Shown here piece after piece: positions 8,030 through 17,419 of a stretch of DNA of 64,000 nucleotides; positions within the stretch are counted from its first letter, which is position 1; the number at the start of each line of letters is the position of its first letter. Source of the DNA: Paenibacillus graminis. Its GTDB lineage: Bacteria > Bacillota > Bacilli > Paenibacillales > Paenibacillaceae. The notes beneath the pieces were generated by a model. That model was not told where the DNA came from, did no database searches, and saw nothing but the letters and a program-made list of their open reading frames with translations. The DNA lies in contig NZ_CP009287.1 of the NCBI RefSeq assembly GCF_000758705.1, positions 2,790,001-2,854,000 of the forward strand. Reading direction: 5' to 3'. The position numbers and the translations under genes are program-made.

Positions 8030-9496
8030 ATGAAGAGAAAACCATATGCCGTCATGGCCGCAGCGGTGCTTGCATTAGCTGTTGGCAGCGGCAATGCCGT
8101 AGCGGATTCACAGCAGGCCGCAGGCAAAAGCAAGATCAAGTACAGCAAAAACGGACAGGCTCTGGAAGCACCAGCGGCGGAAATGAGATCAGCGGACGGA
8201 AGCCTTTTTGTGCCGGTACGCGACATGGCTAATCTGATGGACAAGTACGTGGATTGGGATCCGTTCCGCAGAAGCATTGCTTTTACAGACAAACCCAAAT
8301 TAACCGGTAAATATAACCTGAAGGCAGCGGATTTGGCTCCGGGAATTAAGATGGGAGTAGGCTCCTCCTTGACCCATCTGCCCGGTGATCCGGCCAATAT
8401 CTTCTATTCTACGGCGGACCGTGGACCGAATGGCGAGCTGAAGGTAAATGACGCTACGCGGCGGACCTTCCCGTTGTCTGACTATACGCCTACCATTTAC
8501 AAGATTGAGGCATCCGCAGGAGAAATCAAGATTCTGGACAAAATTCCGCTGAAGGTGAACGGCATTGATCCGGTCAGCGGGACCGCCAACATAACGGGTG
8601 TAGGCAACATTAAGGGCCGGGACGAGGCGCCGTATGATGCTAAAGGCGAAAAGGAGCTGAGCTATGATCCTTATGGTCTTGATATTGAAGGATTGGCGTA
8701 TAATTCGAAGGATGATACCTTCTGGATTTCTGATGAGTACGGGCCGTCCATCGTTCACGTTAAGCGGGACGGCACCTTGATTGAGCGCATTGTACCCAAG
8801 GGCTGGGGAAATAACAAAATAAGCACGCCGCTGGTACCTGCCCGCGAGGTGCTGCCAGAGGTTTACAACAAGCTCCGCCAAAACCGCGGTGCAGAAGCGG
8901 TAGGCATTACACCTGACGGCAGCACGATGTTCATGGCGATGCAAAGCCCGTTGCGCAATCCTGACAAGAGTACAGATAACTCCCGTCAGCTGCGCATTAT
9001 CAAGATTGACCTGGCCACACTTGCTCCAACGGCAGAATACGTTTATGTCACAGAGGATGCTGCCCGGTTCAAGGACCTCAAGCAGTCGGATATCGTGATC
9101 TCCGATTTGTACGCCGTCAATGATCATACCCTCCTTGTTGATGAGCGGGATAAGAACGCTGGAGATAAGGCTGAGCTGAAACGGATTTTCCAGATCGACT
9201 TATCCGATGCTACCAATATTCTGGGCAAGTATGACCAGGCTGCAGCTGGCGGCAAGACGCTGGAAGAGATGAGTACTTCCAATCTGACAGCAGCGTCAAT
9301 TATGCCTCCTTCCAAGCGCACGGTGCTGGATGCCGTGGCCTTCCAGTTTCCTTATGAAAAGATTGAAGGCCTGACATTGGTGGACGGGAACACCATCGCC
9401 ATCATTAATGACAACGATTTTGGCGTAGGCAGCGAATCAGCGGAGAATGGCACGAGCCTATGGACCTTTCAGTTGCCTTACACGATCACGCCTTAA
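8030..9496 (+). CDS. Secreted esterase-like/phytase-like protein with copper amine oxidase-type N-terminal domain (488 aa)
   Basis: A signal peptide occupies residues 1-26 (MKRKPYAVMAAAVLALAVGS...). Next comes a short domain of the copper amine oxidase N-terminal type (about 40-85, LFVPVRDMANLMDKYVDWD). The rest, about 100-488, is a phytase-like beta-propeller (PF13449 type), with the recognisable IEGLAYNSKDDTFWISDEYGPSI. The start at 8030 has AAGGGGTG 8 bases upstream; a longer start at 8006 adds 8 residues ahead of the signal peptide and is rejected. It is expected outside the cell or on the wall. The substrate is unknown; phosphate-ester cleavage is only suggested by the fold. Confidence 0.78.
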   Translation: MKRKPYAVMAAAVLALAVGSGNAVADSQQAAGKSKIKYSKNGQALEAPAAEMRSADGSLFVPVRDMANLMDKYVDWDPFRRSIAFTDKPKLTGKYNLKAADLAPGIKMGVGSSLTHLPGDPANIFYSTADRGPNGELKVNDATRRTFPLSDYTPTIYKIEASAGEIKILDKIPLKVNGIDPVSGTANITGVGNIKGRDEAPYDAKGEKELSYDPYGLDIEGLAYNSKDDTFWISDEYGPSIVHVKRDGTLIERIVPKGWGNNKISTPLVPAREVLPEVYNKLRQNRGAEAVGITPDGSTMFMAMQSPLRNPDKSTDNSRQLRIIKIDLATLAPTAEYVYVTEDAARFKDLKQSDIVISDLYAVNDHTLLVDERDKNAGDKAELKRIFQIDLSDATNILGKYDQAAAGGKTLEEMSTSNLTAASIMPPSKRTVLDAVAFQFPYEKIEGLTLVDGNTIAIINDNDFGVGSESAENGTSLWTFQLPYTITP

Positions 9497-9530
9497 GTCA
9501 AACCTCATGCTAACCCAATAAGAATGCAAT

Positions 9531-9577
9531 AAAAAGGCGTTCCACAAGCCATGAAATGGCTGGTTGGAACGCCTTTT
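9531..9577. terminator. Bidirectional terminator between convergent genes
   Basis: AAAAAGGCGTTCCA (9531-9544) pairs with TGGAACGCCTTTT (9565-9577), with an inner AGCCAT/ATGGCT stem. Runs of A and T on the two sides suit both the phytase-like gene and the MATE gene. Confidence 0.9.
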
Positions 9578-9650
9578 GTCTTTTTCTCATTCTGGAGCGG
9601 GCTCATGCGGATGCTTGATGAGGTTTCTGGAGGCTTATGCTGCCGGTATT

Positions 9651-11015
9651 CTAGGCAGCACTCGGCTTGTTGTGCGCATATCGCCGCTGCACTTTGACCA
9701 GGCGGGACAGCAGCAGAATAGCTCCGATAGCCAGACCTGCGATGAGGCCGACCCAGTAGCCATAGGCTGCCAGACTGGTATAAGTAGCCAGCAGATATCC
9801 TGTGGGTAGGCCGATTACCCAGTAGGCTAGAAAACAGATGATGAATGCCGGATTCACATCCTTGTAGCCCCGCAGCACCCCTTGTGTAGGAGTGGCGATG
9901 GCATCGGAAATCTGAAAGAAAATAGCATAGATCAGAAAGTGCCGGATGAGTGAAATAACCTCAGGCTCATCGGAGTAAAGGCCGGCAACATGGCTGCCTG
10001 CGAACAGAAGTACAAGAGCTGTAACGAGTGAGAGGACAGCCGCTGTTCCAATGCCCATGATTCCATATTGCCGCGCATCCTTCAGCCGGCCGGCCCCGTT
10101 CTCGAAGCCGACCAGAATTGTCAGGCTCATACAGATGCTCAGCGGAATCATATATAGGGTGGAAGCAAAATTAATGGCGGCTTGATGGGCCGCAATAGTT
10201 ATTGTATCGAACCGGCTCATGAGAAGGGTCACGGCTGAAAAGACCGCCGTTTCAAAAAAGATGGAGAAGCCGATCGGTAAGCCGATTTTCAGCAGTTCTT
10301 TGAAGCTGCGCAGAGACATGAAGTGAAAGCTGCGGAACAGCCGGAGGCTCCGGAAAGGTTCGGAGCGGTAGACAAAGAGCAGAGAGATACCGAAGATCAC
10401 CCAATATGTAATTGCTGATGCAACCCCTGCACCAACACCACCAAGGCGGGGAAAGCCGAATTTACCAAAGATCAGCAGATAGTTAAGCCCTACATTGACT
10501 GGCAGGGCAATCAGTGTAATGAACATGGAGACCCGTGTCTGGCCCAAAGCATCAATACAGCTGCGGACGACCGTGTAGCCAAAGAGCGGAATGATACCGG
10601 CTGAGATCGCACACAGGAAACGAAAGGCAATATCATGAACCTGCGGTTCCAGATTCATGAATTGAAGCACCGGTGAAAGCGCGAAGGTTCCAGATACCAG
10701 GACAAGCAGTGAAACGAGCAGAGACAGCCATATGCCTTGAGTAACCTGGTAGGCAACGTCCCCTTCCTTTTTACTCCCCATCAAATGTGACACTAACGGT
10801 GTTATCCCCATTAATATTCCACTGAGTCCTGTTTGAATCGGAATCCATAGGCTGGTTCCAATGGCTACACCGGCCAGATCGTTCGTACCGAATTTGCCGG
10901 ACATGTTCGTGTCGAAGAAGGTTATAGCTGACAGAGCAATTTGTGTAATGAGGATGGGAAATAAAATATGCAGAAATTGTCTTGCTTTTTGTTTCATTGA
11001 AGTAGTAGGTATCAT
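9651..11015 (-). CDS. MATE family efflux transporter (454 aa)
   Basis: A multidrug and toxin extrusion permease with two bundles of six helices, usually exchanging organic cations for Na+ or H+. Twelve hydrophobic segments are seen, with the family-typical start QFLHILFPILITQIALSAITFFDTNM and repeat-like second half (ELLKIGLPIGFSIFFETAVF). The ATG at 11015 has AGAGG about 10 bases upstream. The gene stands alone between a bidirectional terminator and the terminator of the next minus-strand gene. The substrate is unknown. Confidence 0.9.
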   Translation of the reverse strand: MIPTTSMKQKARQFLHILFPILITQIALSAITFFDTNMSGKFGTNDLAGVAIGTSLWIPIQTGLSGILMGITPLVSHLMGSKKEGDVAYQVTQGIWLSLLVSLLVLVSGTFALSPVLQFMNLEPQVHDIAFRFLCAISAGIIPLFGYTVVRSCIDALGQTRVSMFITLIALPVNVGLNYLLIFGKFGFPRLGGVGAGVASAITYWVIFGISLLFVYRSEPFRSLRLFRSFHFMSLRSFKELLKIGLPIGFSIFFETAVFSAVTLLMSRFDTITIAAHQAAINFASTLYMIPLSICMSLTILVGFENGAGRLKDARQYGIMGIGTAAVLSLVTALVLLFAGSHVAGLYSDEPEVISLIRHFLIYAIFFQISDAIATPTQGVLRGYKDVNPAFIICFLAYWVIGLPTGYLLATYTSLAAYGYWVGLIAGLAIGAILLLSRLVKVQRRYAHNKPSAA

Positions 11016-11075
11016 TATATTTAAGCCTCTTTATTCTTAATTCTTATTATAGATTTTAGGGTGAACTCCCCAGTA

Positions 11076-11098
11076 AAAGGACCCCACAAAGTGGGGTC
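11076..11098 (-). terminator. Terminator of the DUF4015 gene
   Basis: On the minus strand GACCCCAC-TTT-GTGGGGTC is followed by CTTTTACT. The 8-bp stem is perfect; the T-run is short. Confidence 0.75.
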
Positions 11099-11151
11099 TT
11101 CAATGCTGCGTGTGTTAAATTGAGGATTTGATGATTGCAGGAAGCTTATGA

Positions 11152-12414
11152 TTATTTTTCGTAATCTACACCAGCCGTATAGCGGTTGTTGGCATTCCAA
11201 AGCAGGAATTCATCGACGTTCTTTTCTTTCAGGGCACGGATCTGGTCTTCTACCTGCTGCTTGCCGTATTTGACATAATGTCCGCTTCCAAGCCAGCTTG
11301 CGGTGAAGTCTTGAATCCAGGGCCGGATGATGGGCTTGTAGCTGCCCAGGGGATTCAGCTTTTTATGTGTATCAACCATAGAGCCTTTGATGGTGGCATA
11401 CGGGTTCTTGTCGGGATCTTTCACATCAAACCATCCGGTAGAGTAGTGGCTTGGGTAGACCATAGGGCTGATGACATCCACGTTCTTCGAAATCTTTACA
11501 AAATCCTGGCCGATGCCTTCGGCAGCAGGCACCGAAGCGGCATATCCAAAAATATCCACCGACACGCGGACGCCAAGCGGCCCGAGCTCTGCTTTGGCAT
11601 ATTTGACAAAATCAGAAATAATCTCGACACGCGGACGGTCGCTTTTGGTATATTTGAGCGATTCCGCGCGTTTTTCGAAGCCTTCAGGAAACCGCACATA
11701 ATCGAACTGGATCTCTTTGAAGCCAAGCTTCACAGCCTCTTTGGCAATATCCACATTATATTTCCAGACTTCCTGGTTATATGGATTTACGAAGCTGTCA
11801 CCGCCTTTGTTTGTCCAGACAGAGCCATTGGCATTCACAAAGGATAGTTCCGGTTTTTTCTTGGCGAGCACAGAATCTTTAAACACAACAATCCGCGCAA
11901 TCGGATATACCTCATGTTTTTTCAGACGGGCCATTAATTGGCTGATGTCACCGATGAACGGCTGCGGATGGCCCAGCTTCTGAAGTTCAGGGTTATCCGT
12001 TTTGTATGTGATGTATCCGGCATCATCCTTAATGTCAATAACCATTGAGTTCAGCTCGGTTTTGTCGAGCAGGTCCAGCAGGGTCGTCATCCGGGATCCG
12101 CCTGCACTGTAAGCTGTTACGTAAATACCCTTAACCTTGGGGGCATCCGGCTGGGGATCTGCATGAATGGCACTGTCTGCTGCTTCGGCAGTCGTGCCTG
12201 GTGTGGCCTCTGTCCCGGGCGAAGCGCCTGGAGAAGGGGTTGCGGCATTGCCGCCCGCAGTGTTCTGTGATGCGTCAGGATTTGCTGTGTGCTGTGCGGT
12301 GATGGTTGGATTCATGGCAGACTGCAGTGCTGCGGCCACATCGGCTTCATGTGCAGGATGCTGAACGCCGACGCCTCCCAGAGCCATCATGAGTAGAGCC
12401 CAGGTGATGTTCAT
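11152..12414 (-). CDS. Secreted putative glycoside hydrolase, DUF4015 family (420 aa)
   Basis: After an N-terminal hydrophobic segment (WALLMMALGGVGV) comes a low-complexity Ala/Thr/Pro linker to about residue 95. Then follows a TIM-barrel-like DUF4015 domain (about 100-420), starting KGIYVTAYSAGG and containing VIDIKDDAG, FKEIQFDYVRFP and VDVISPMVYPSHY, all hallmarks of the family. The acidic FDYVRFP and DIKDD motifs are the likely catalytic region. The start is uncertain: ATG 12414 has GGGAG about 11 bases upstream, while ATG 12441 gives a more basic N-terminus but its ribosome site abuts it. Probably cell-surface carbohydrate cleavage; substrate unknown. Confidence 0.8.
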   Translation of the reverse strand: MNITWALLMMALGGVGVQHPAHEADVAAALQSAMNPTITAQHTANPDASQNTAGGNAATPSPGASPGTEATPGTTAEAADSAIHADPQPDAPKVKGIYVTAYSAGGSRMTTLLDLLDKTELNSMVIDIKDDAGYITYKTDNPELQKLGHPQPFIGDISQLMARLKKHEVYPIARIVVFKDSVLAKKKPELSFVNANGSVWTNKGGDSFVNPYNQEVWKYNVDIAKEAVKLGFKEIQFDYVRFPEGFEKRAESLKYTKSDRPRVEIISDFVKYAKAELGPLGVRVSVDIFGYAASVPAAEGIGQDFVKISKNVDVISPMVYPSHYSTGWFDVKDPDKNPYATIKGSMVDTHKKLNPLGSYKPIIRPWIQDFTASWLGSGHYVKYGKQQVEDQIRALKEKNVDEFLLWNANNRYTAGVDYEK

Positions 12415-12650
12415 TTGTTTATTCTCTCCCTTTATGTACATTCCCTTAAAGTATAAAGGAACGGCGGCGGCCAAAAAGAACAGACTTGTAACAATCCCCG
12501 TAATTTTGGTCGCATAATAACCGCTCTTGTTGTTTATAAACGGGATGTACAGATTCTAAACGCTGTATTTAAAAAGTAAATGCCGCCCGGGTCCGGCACG
12601 TGGCCAAATCCAAAGCGGCAGCTATCCAAACTGATGTCCAAGCGGCTTGC

Positions 12651-12854
12651 TTATTGAAGATACGCAGAATTCTGATGCTCGCAAATGCTGTAATGGATAA
12701 TATCCATAGCATCCTCGGGTTCAAGAATACTTAGACCGTCACGCAGAACAATTACGGAATTCAATTCATCCTGCTTCAGAAAAGGTATCATATCCGGATA
12801 CCATCTCATGACGATTGCTGACAGTTTTACCGTTTCCATTTCCACAACAATCAC
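12651..12854 (-). CDS. Small hypothetical protein (up to 67 aa)
   Basis: The frame reads METVKLSAIVMRWYPDM from its first ATG. GTG codons at 12854 and 12845 are alternative starts; the GGAAAGGG stretch just upstream fits either the first or second GTG. The protein is soluble, moderately acidic in its second half (LEPEDAMDIIHYSICEHQ), and has one Cys. It lies alone between the DUF4015 gene and yitT, all on the same strand. The family is not recognised. Coding status rests on the ribosome site and sensible composition only. Confidence 0.5.
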   Translation of the reverse strand: MIVVEMETVKLSAIVMRWYPDMIPFLKQDELNSVIVLRDGLSILEPEDAMDIIHYSICEHQNSAYLQ

Positions 12855-13013
12855 CCTTTCCTTTTTCGAATAGTGCTGAATTGAAATTCAGGTTCATCGG
12901 AAAACGAAGTGCCAGGAAAAAAGAGGGTAAATCACAATCTTCATGAAATTTGTAAGGTCCTGCGTGACTCTAATATATCACAATTATCAGGCATGCGCAT
13001 TTTTTTCGGGAGC

Positions 13014-13841
13014 CTATCTTTTCCGGAAGGAGCCCATGACCCCGACCGTTTCTACAATATTCACAAAAGCCTGGGGATCACTGTTCTTGATGATCCGCTT
13101 GAGTTCAGCAAGCTCATATCGTGTCGTCACTGTCATTAGCATGTCCCGTTCGATATGAGAATAAGCACCTTCAGTTTTAATTTTTGTAACTCCGCGCTGA
13201 AGCACCAACAGCTGTTTCAGCAGTTCATCGGTCCGGGTTGTTACAATATATACCGTAACTTTGATATGGCTGATGTGAATCAGATCCACCACTCTGCCGG
13301 AGACGTAAATGGAAACCATGGAGGCCAGAGCTAAATTCCAGTTGTTGTCAAAATAGGCTGCAGCAAGGATGACGAGAGCATTCAGTCCCACAAGAACGCT
13401 GCCTATTGGAAAGTCGCGGTATCGTGTGATGATGGACCCCAGGATATCAAATCCTCCGGAAGAGCCCCCCACCCGGAAAGAGACACCTGCTCCTACGCCC
13501 ACAAGCACTCCGCCAAAAACCGAGGCCAGCAGCATATCCGACGCTACGGTTGTTGTTGGAATGAGGGCCATCAGCCAGGTAGTTGCACCTACCGACAGAA
13601 TGCTCATAACAATAAATCTCCGCCCCAGCTGAAACCAGCCTGCCACCAGCAAAGGCACATTGAACAGCAGGTACAGCAAACTAATGTTGAACGGAGTAAA
13701 GTAGCCAACAAGCATGGCGAGTCCTGAGACTCCTCCGCTCAGCAGTCTGTGAGGGATTAAAAACAGATTGAAGCCGCATGCAATCATCGCTGAACCGAAG
13801 ATAACCGCAAGGTAATTCCCGATTTGTTTTAGTCTTAACAA
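13014..13841 (-). CDS. YitT family membrane protein, DUF161 + DUF2179 (275 aa)
   Basis: Five or six membrane helices occupy residues 1-185, with the glycine-rich family motif GVGAGVSFRVGGSSGGFDILG near 115-135. The C-terminal 80 residues form a soluble DUF2179 domain (TKIKTEGAYSHIERDMLMTVTTRYE). Members are common in several copies per Bacillus genome; the role is unknown. Translation starts at TTG (13841), 7 bases after a strong AGAGGTG site. The gene is divergent from the DEAD-box helicase across a 316-base gap. Confidence 0.88.
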   Translation of the reverse strand: MLRLKQIGNYLAVIFGSAMIACGFNLFLIPHRLLSGGVSGLAMLVGYFTPFNISLLYLLFNVPLLVAGWFQLGRRFIVMSILSVGATTWLMALIPTTTVASDMLLASVFGGVLVGVGAGVSFRVGGSSGGFDILGSIITRYRDFPIGSVLVGLNALVILAAAYFDNNWNLALASMVSIYVSGRVVDLIHISHIKVTVYIVTTRTDELLKQLLVLQRGVTKIKTEGAYSHIERDMLMTVTTRYELAELKRIIKNSDPQAFVNIVETVGVMGSFRKR

Positions 13842-14157
13842 GCAAATTCACCTCTGACGCGTAATGTAAGTAATGAAAGAAAGGAATACACTGGTATTCC
13901 TGATCGGGTTTGTGATATAATGTATAGGATATTCTTGAGTAGGACGTTACAATGGTATTTTTGCATTGCTTCGGATGCAATATACAATTGTTCAGGCATA
14001 TTGAGTGGCCTGATCTTAGGACAGCTTTTGGTCCCAATGCGAGCTAAACCATGCAGAGAATCCGGCATGATTGGACAGCCTATAAATGTGTTTACCGCTA
14101 CTTAAGAATACAGACAAGCATGTGGAATGTCCACTGTATAGAAGGAGCATGAATAAT
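13842..14157 (+). promoter_or_regulatory. Divergent intergenic region with long helicase leader
   Basis: This 316-base gap separates yitT (minus) from the helicase (plus). A TATAAT at about 13915 lacks a good -35 box. If used, it gives a leader of over 200 bases. The leader holds a TTGCAT/ATGCAA hairpin around 13954-13973. Long structured leaders are common on cold-induced DEAD-box helicase mRNAs, so post-transcriptional control is possible; no known riboswitch was recognised. Confidence 0.4.
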
Positions 14158-15804
14158 TTGAAAACATTCGCAGAATTCGGCTTGGAGCCAAAAGTGCTTC
14201 AAGCAATCACAGAGCTAGGATTTGAGGAAGCAACACCCATTCAGGAGCAGGCGATTCCGATCGCATTGACCGGATCGGATCTTATCGGCCAGGCACAGAC
14301 CGGTACAGGTAAAACCGCTGCTTTCGGGATTCCCCTCATCTCCAAAATCGCCCGGGAAGAAGAGAAAATCCTTGCACTTGTTATGACGCCGACACGTGAG
14401 CTTGCTATTCAGGTAGCTGAAGAAATCGGCAAATTGACCCGTTTCAAAGGACTGCGCTCCCTGGCCATCTACGGCGGGCAGGATATCGGCCGCCAGATCC
14501 GCGGACTGAAGAAGAAACCGCAGATCATTATCGGTACCCCTGGCCGTCTCCTGGACCACATTAACCGCAAAACCATCCGCCTCGATGATGTCCAGACTAT
14601 TGTACTGGACGAAGCAGACGAAATGCTGGATATGGGCTTCATGGAAGACATCCAGTCCATTCTCAAGCTTGTACCGGAAGAACGCCAGACCATGCTGTTC
14701 TCAGCTACAATGCCTCCTAATATTCAACGTCTTGCCCAGCAGTTTCTGAAGAATCCGCAGCATGTTTCTGTGATACCGAAACAAATCAGCGCACCTCTGA
14801 TCGATCAGGCATATATTGAGGTTCCTGAGCGCCAGAAGTTCGAAGCCCTGAGCCGCCTGATTGACATGGAATCCCCTGATTTGGCAATCGTCTTCGGCCG
14901 CACCAAGCGCCGGGTTGACGAGCTTGCTGAAGGATTGCAAAAACGCGGGTATTCCGCAGACGGCCTGCATGGCGACTTGTCCCAGAATCAGCGGGATGCC
15001 GTAATGCGTAAATTCCGTGACGGCAGCATTGATGTGCTTGTGGCTACAGACGTTGCAGCCCGCGGACTCGACGTTTCCGGTGTAACTCATGTTATCAACT
15101 TTGACCTTCCGCAGGATCCTGAGAGCTATGTACACCGTATCGGCCGTACAGGCCGTGCGGGCAAGGAAGGGACTGCCTGGTCTTTCGTGACACCCCGCGA
15201 AATGGATCACCTGCATCTGATTGAACGTGTTACACGTCACCGTATTACACGCAAACCGCTGCCGACAATGGCTGAGGCTATCGAAGGCAAGCAACGCATT
15301 ACGGCTGAACGTTTGCTGGCAATGGTCGAGGGCGAAGGCGGCGAATTGAACGAATACAAAGGCATCGCTATTCAATTGCTTGAGCAATATGATTCGGTGC
15401 AGCTGCTGTCAGCGGCAATGAAGCTCCTTACCGGCGACAACAAGGATGCCCAGGTTGAACTGACACCTGAAGATCCGATCCGTGCCAAACGCCGTGGCGG
15501 CAAGAATGATATCCGCAGCGGACGCAAGCCGAACGGAGGATATGGCGGTAACCGCACAGGATCAGGCAGCGGCGGCGGATACCGTGGCAACCGTGACAAT
15601 GCAAGCGGCGGCAGCCGTGGCGGTTACAGCAGTGGATACGGCGGCGGAAGTGGCAGCGGCGGATATGGCGGCGGCTACAAAGGCAACCGCGATTCCGGTA
15701 CAGGCCGTGATGGAGCTGCTGGACGCAGCGGAGAACGCAAACCATCTACGCGTCCAAGCAGCACAAGCACACGTCCGGCTAAGCGCGAAGATTACGATAT
15801 CTAA
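14158..15804 (+). CDS. cshA: DEAD-box ATP-dependent RNA helicase, CshA/DeaD-like (548 aa)
   Basis: Unwinds RNA in ribosome assembly, mRNA decay and cold adaptation. All motifs are intact: Q motif (FGLEP...PIQEQAIP), I AQTGTGKT, Ia PTRELA, Ib [50 protein letters not shown]. After residue 455 a long Gly/Arg/Asn/Tyr-rich tail ([25 protein letters not shown]) forms a disordered RGG-like RNA-binding region. The start is taken as TTG 14158, 10 bases after AAGGAG; the ATG at 14149 is only 1 base from it. Paralogue choice (CshA versus CshB) is by overall resemblance. Confidence 0.9.
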   Translation: MKTFAEFGLEPKVLQAITELGFEEATPIQEQAIPIALTGSDLIGQAQTGTGKTAAFGIPLISKIAREEEKILALVMTPTRELAIQVAEEIGKLTRFKGLRSLAIYGGQDIGRQIRGLKKKPQIIIGTPGRLLDHINRKTIRLDDVQTIVLDEADEMLDMGFMEDIQSILKLVPEERQTMLFSATMPPNIQRLAQQFLKNPQHVSVIPKQISAPLIDQAYIEVPERQKFEALSRLIDMESPDLAIVFGRTKRRVDELAEGLQKRGYSADGLHGDLSQNQRDAVMRKFRDGSIDVLVATDVAARGLDVSGVTHVINFDLPQDPESYVHRIGRTGRAGKEGTAWSFVTPREMDHLHLIERVTRHRITRKPLPTMAEAIEGKQRITAERLLAMVEGEGGELNEYKGIAIQLLEQYDSVQLLSAAMKLLTGDNKDAQVELTPEDPIRAKRRGGKNDIRSGRKPNGGYGGNRTGSGSGGGYRGNRDNASGGSRGGYSSGYGGGSGSGGYGGGYKGNRDSGTGRDGAAGRSGERKPSTRPSSTSTRPAKREDYDI

Positions 15805-15823
15805 TCAGCATTACTGCTGATAC

Positions 15824-15863
15824 AAGAAGACGAGATGCCGCAAGGCGTCTTCGTCTTCTTTTT
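15824..15863 (+). terminator. Terminator of the helicase gene
   Basis: AAGAAGACGA (15824-15833) pairs with TCGTCTTCTT (15851-15860) around an inner GCC/GGC stem, followed by T. It lies 10 bases before the stop of the convergent yjcZ-like gene. Confidence 0.85.
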
Positions 15864-15873
15864 GCTTGCTTAT

Positions 15874-15969
15874 TTAGACAAAAGTGCGGGTGATGATCAC
15901 AAGCAGGATGAAGAGAACAAGAATCGTGCCAGTCGAAGTCCAAGGATTGTAACAGCAAGGTGAGGACAT
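15874..15969 (-). CDS. YjcZ family sporulation peptide (31 aa)
   Basis: A tiny frame, MSSPCCYNPW followed by STGTILVLFILLVIITRTFV, with a textbook AAGGAGG site 8 bases before the ATG. Residues 14-31 form one membrane helix ending in a basic tail. The hydrophobic ILVLFILLVII core is the signature of YjcZ/YtzL-like peptides that are made in sporulating bacilli and found in the spore. The usual Gly/Tyr-rich front is here replaced by a Cys-Cys pair. Its exact function is unknown in the family. It is convergent with the helicase. Confidence 0.8.
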   Translation of the reverse strand: MSSPCCYNPWTSTGTILVLFILLVIITRTFV

Positions 15970-16146
15970 GAGGTTAACCTCCTTCGGAAGTGGTAATTTA
16001 GTGGTTACGATTCTAATATATGGACTCTTCTCCAAGTCTGCTTAGACATTGACCCAGAATCGTAAACTTGGGCGCTGGAAAAGTCCGGGTCAAATAGGGT
16101 ATAGTTAAGATACGCAGTATGCGCGAGACAGACAGGAGGAAGGGAA

Positions 16147-16959
16147 TTGGAGTTTAAGGGAGCAATGGGCGGTTTATACCGCATCACGGAGTGGATATCG
16201 CGTATCGCCTTCAGCAATATTTTGTGGGCGCTATGTTCGATTCCGTTTCTGTTCATCGCAGTGACAAAAATGATCATGCTGGGTTCAGGTGCTGGTGGGC
16301 CCAATGAACAGATCACACTCAACTGGGTACTTGGCATTTTGGCGCCTTTCACTGTATTTCCGGCAACGGCAGCGCTCTTTACCGTTGTACGCAAATGGGT
16401 GATGGGCAATACGGATGTCAGCACATTCCGCACTTTTTTTCAGGGGTATAAAGAGAATTATTTGAAGAGTATGCTTGGAGGAGGCATCTATACCCTGCTG
16501 ACTGTCATTATGTACGTGGATGTGACCGTATATATGACACAGATGGCCAATTTTAGAATTGTGGGCATTTTAATGCTGGTGCTGATGATTATTTTATTCG
16601 TCTCCATGTTTAATTTCTTCTCAATTGTGGTTCATTATCAAATGACCTTCAAGGAAGTGGTGACGAATTCGATTCTGCTGACCATCGCGCGGCCGATTCG
16701 AGTGTTCTCGACACTTATTGGTGCAGCGGTTCTCGTCTATATAGGTCTGCGGTATCCGGTGCTTTATGCGATATGTATACCGACCCTGATTTCAATGCTG
16801 GCCTTCTTTAATTTCTATGCCACATATAACAAGCTTCAAGAGCAGGTGGAGAAGAAAAAACAAGAGGAAGAACTGGCTGCTTTGGAGGCTGCAGAGAAAG
16901 AAGCCGATGATGACGATCAGGCAGAAGATGAGAGCGATAAAGATCTCAAGCGCATTTAA
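16147..16959 (+). CDS. yesL: YesL family membrane protein, DUF624 (270 aa)
   Basis: An integral membrane protein of the YesL family, starting with the typical GGLYRITEWISRIAFSNILWALCSIPF. Five or six hydrophobic helices fill residues 15-225. The C-terminal 45 residues are a charged coiled-coil-like tail (QEQVEKKKQEEELAALEAAEKEADDDDQ, shortened here). YesL proteins often accompany sugar ABC importers and two-component genes; here it stands alone. The start is TTG (16147), 7 bases after AGGAGG. The function of the family is not established. Confidence 0.85.
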   Translation: MEFKGAMGGLYRITEWISRIAFSNILWALCSIPFLFIAVTKMIMLGSGAGGPNEQITLNWVLGILAPFTVFPATAALFTVVRKWVMGNTDVSTFRTFFQGYKENYLKSMLGGGIYTLLTVIMYVDVTVYMTQMANFRIVGILMLVLMIILFVSMFNFFSIVVHYQMTFKEVVTNSILLTIARPIRVFSTLIGAAVLVYIGLRYPVLYAICIPTLISMLAFFNFYATYNKLQEQVEKKKQEEELAALEAAEKEADDDDQAEDESDKDLKRI

Positions 16960-17029
16960 GAACAGTGAGGCAGAAGCTGTGATTAATGGGCGGGATTTTG
17001 ATTCAGGTGTTAATTAAAGCGCATACAGG

Positions 17030-17058
17030 TTTACTTTTTCGTCAAAACGCAATATAAT
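17030..17058 (+). promoter_or_regulatory. Promoter of the 6S-like RNA
   Basis: TTTACT (17030-17035) and TATAAT (17053-17058) are 17 bases apart. Predicted start near 17065, just before the 5' arm of the long RNA stem. Confidence 0.65.
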
Positions 17059-17064
17059 AAGTGT

Positions 17065-17254
17065 AATTCCTGCGATGTTCGTTACGGTTGCTCGTTGTTT
17101 TGAACCAATGATAATGTCTTGGGAGATCTACATGAAGCGCAGCTGAACAGCCCTGTCTATACGACCTGGGGAATTCAAAAACGACTTCTGCGGTCACCCA
17201 CCTGCTCTAGCAGGTTCAGAAGACACTGTAGCCGGACGGCATAGGCGGGTTTTT
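17065..17254 (+). ncRNA. ssrS: 6S RNA (about 190 nt)
   Basis: The 5' arm 17069-17091 (CCTGCGATGTTCG...) pairs along nearly its whole length with the 3' arm 17228-17249, allowing G-U pairs. This gives the long closing stem of a rod-shaped RNA. The centre holds TCTTGGGAGATC on one side and TTCTGCGGTCACCCACCT...AGGTTCAGAA on the other, resembling conserved parts of Firmicutes 6S RNAs. A run of five T ends it. 6S RNA binds sigma-A RNA polymerase as a promoter mimic in stationary phase. It has its own promoter and no coding frame. A covariance-model search would settle the identity. Confidence 0.72.
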
Positions 17255-17270
17255 CTACTGTTATTGACAA

Positions 17271-17315
17271 GGTACCCTGTTTTCCCGCTTGGCTGCGGAT
17301 ACGGGGTGCCTTTTT
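17271..17315 (+). terminator. Second hairpin terminator after the 6S RNA
   Basis: GGTACCCTGT (17271-17280) pairs fully, with two G-U pairs, to ACGGGGTGCC (17301-17310), followed by five T. It may back up the weak T-run of the 6S RNA. Confidence 0.75.
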
Positions 17316-17419
17316 GTGTATAGCAGCAATAATTGAAAGTGAGCAATGCCCTTTTGTTCCGGGGATAAGAATGTTACACTTAGATTAATGAACTTGGGAT
17401 TTGAAGAGGGGGAAGTATT

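Noticed and set aside
14086..14157. N-terminal extension of the helicase from 14086 or ATG 14149
   Set aside because: The extension lacks family resemblance, and the AAGGAG site is well spaced only for TTG 14158.
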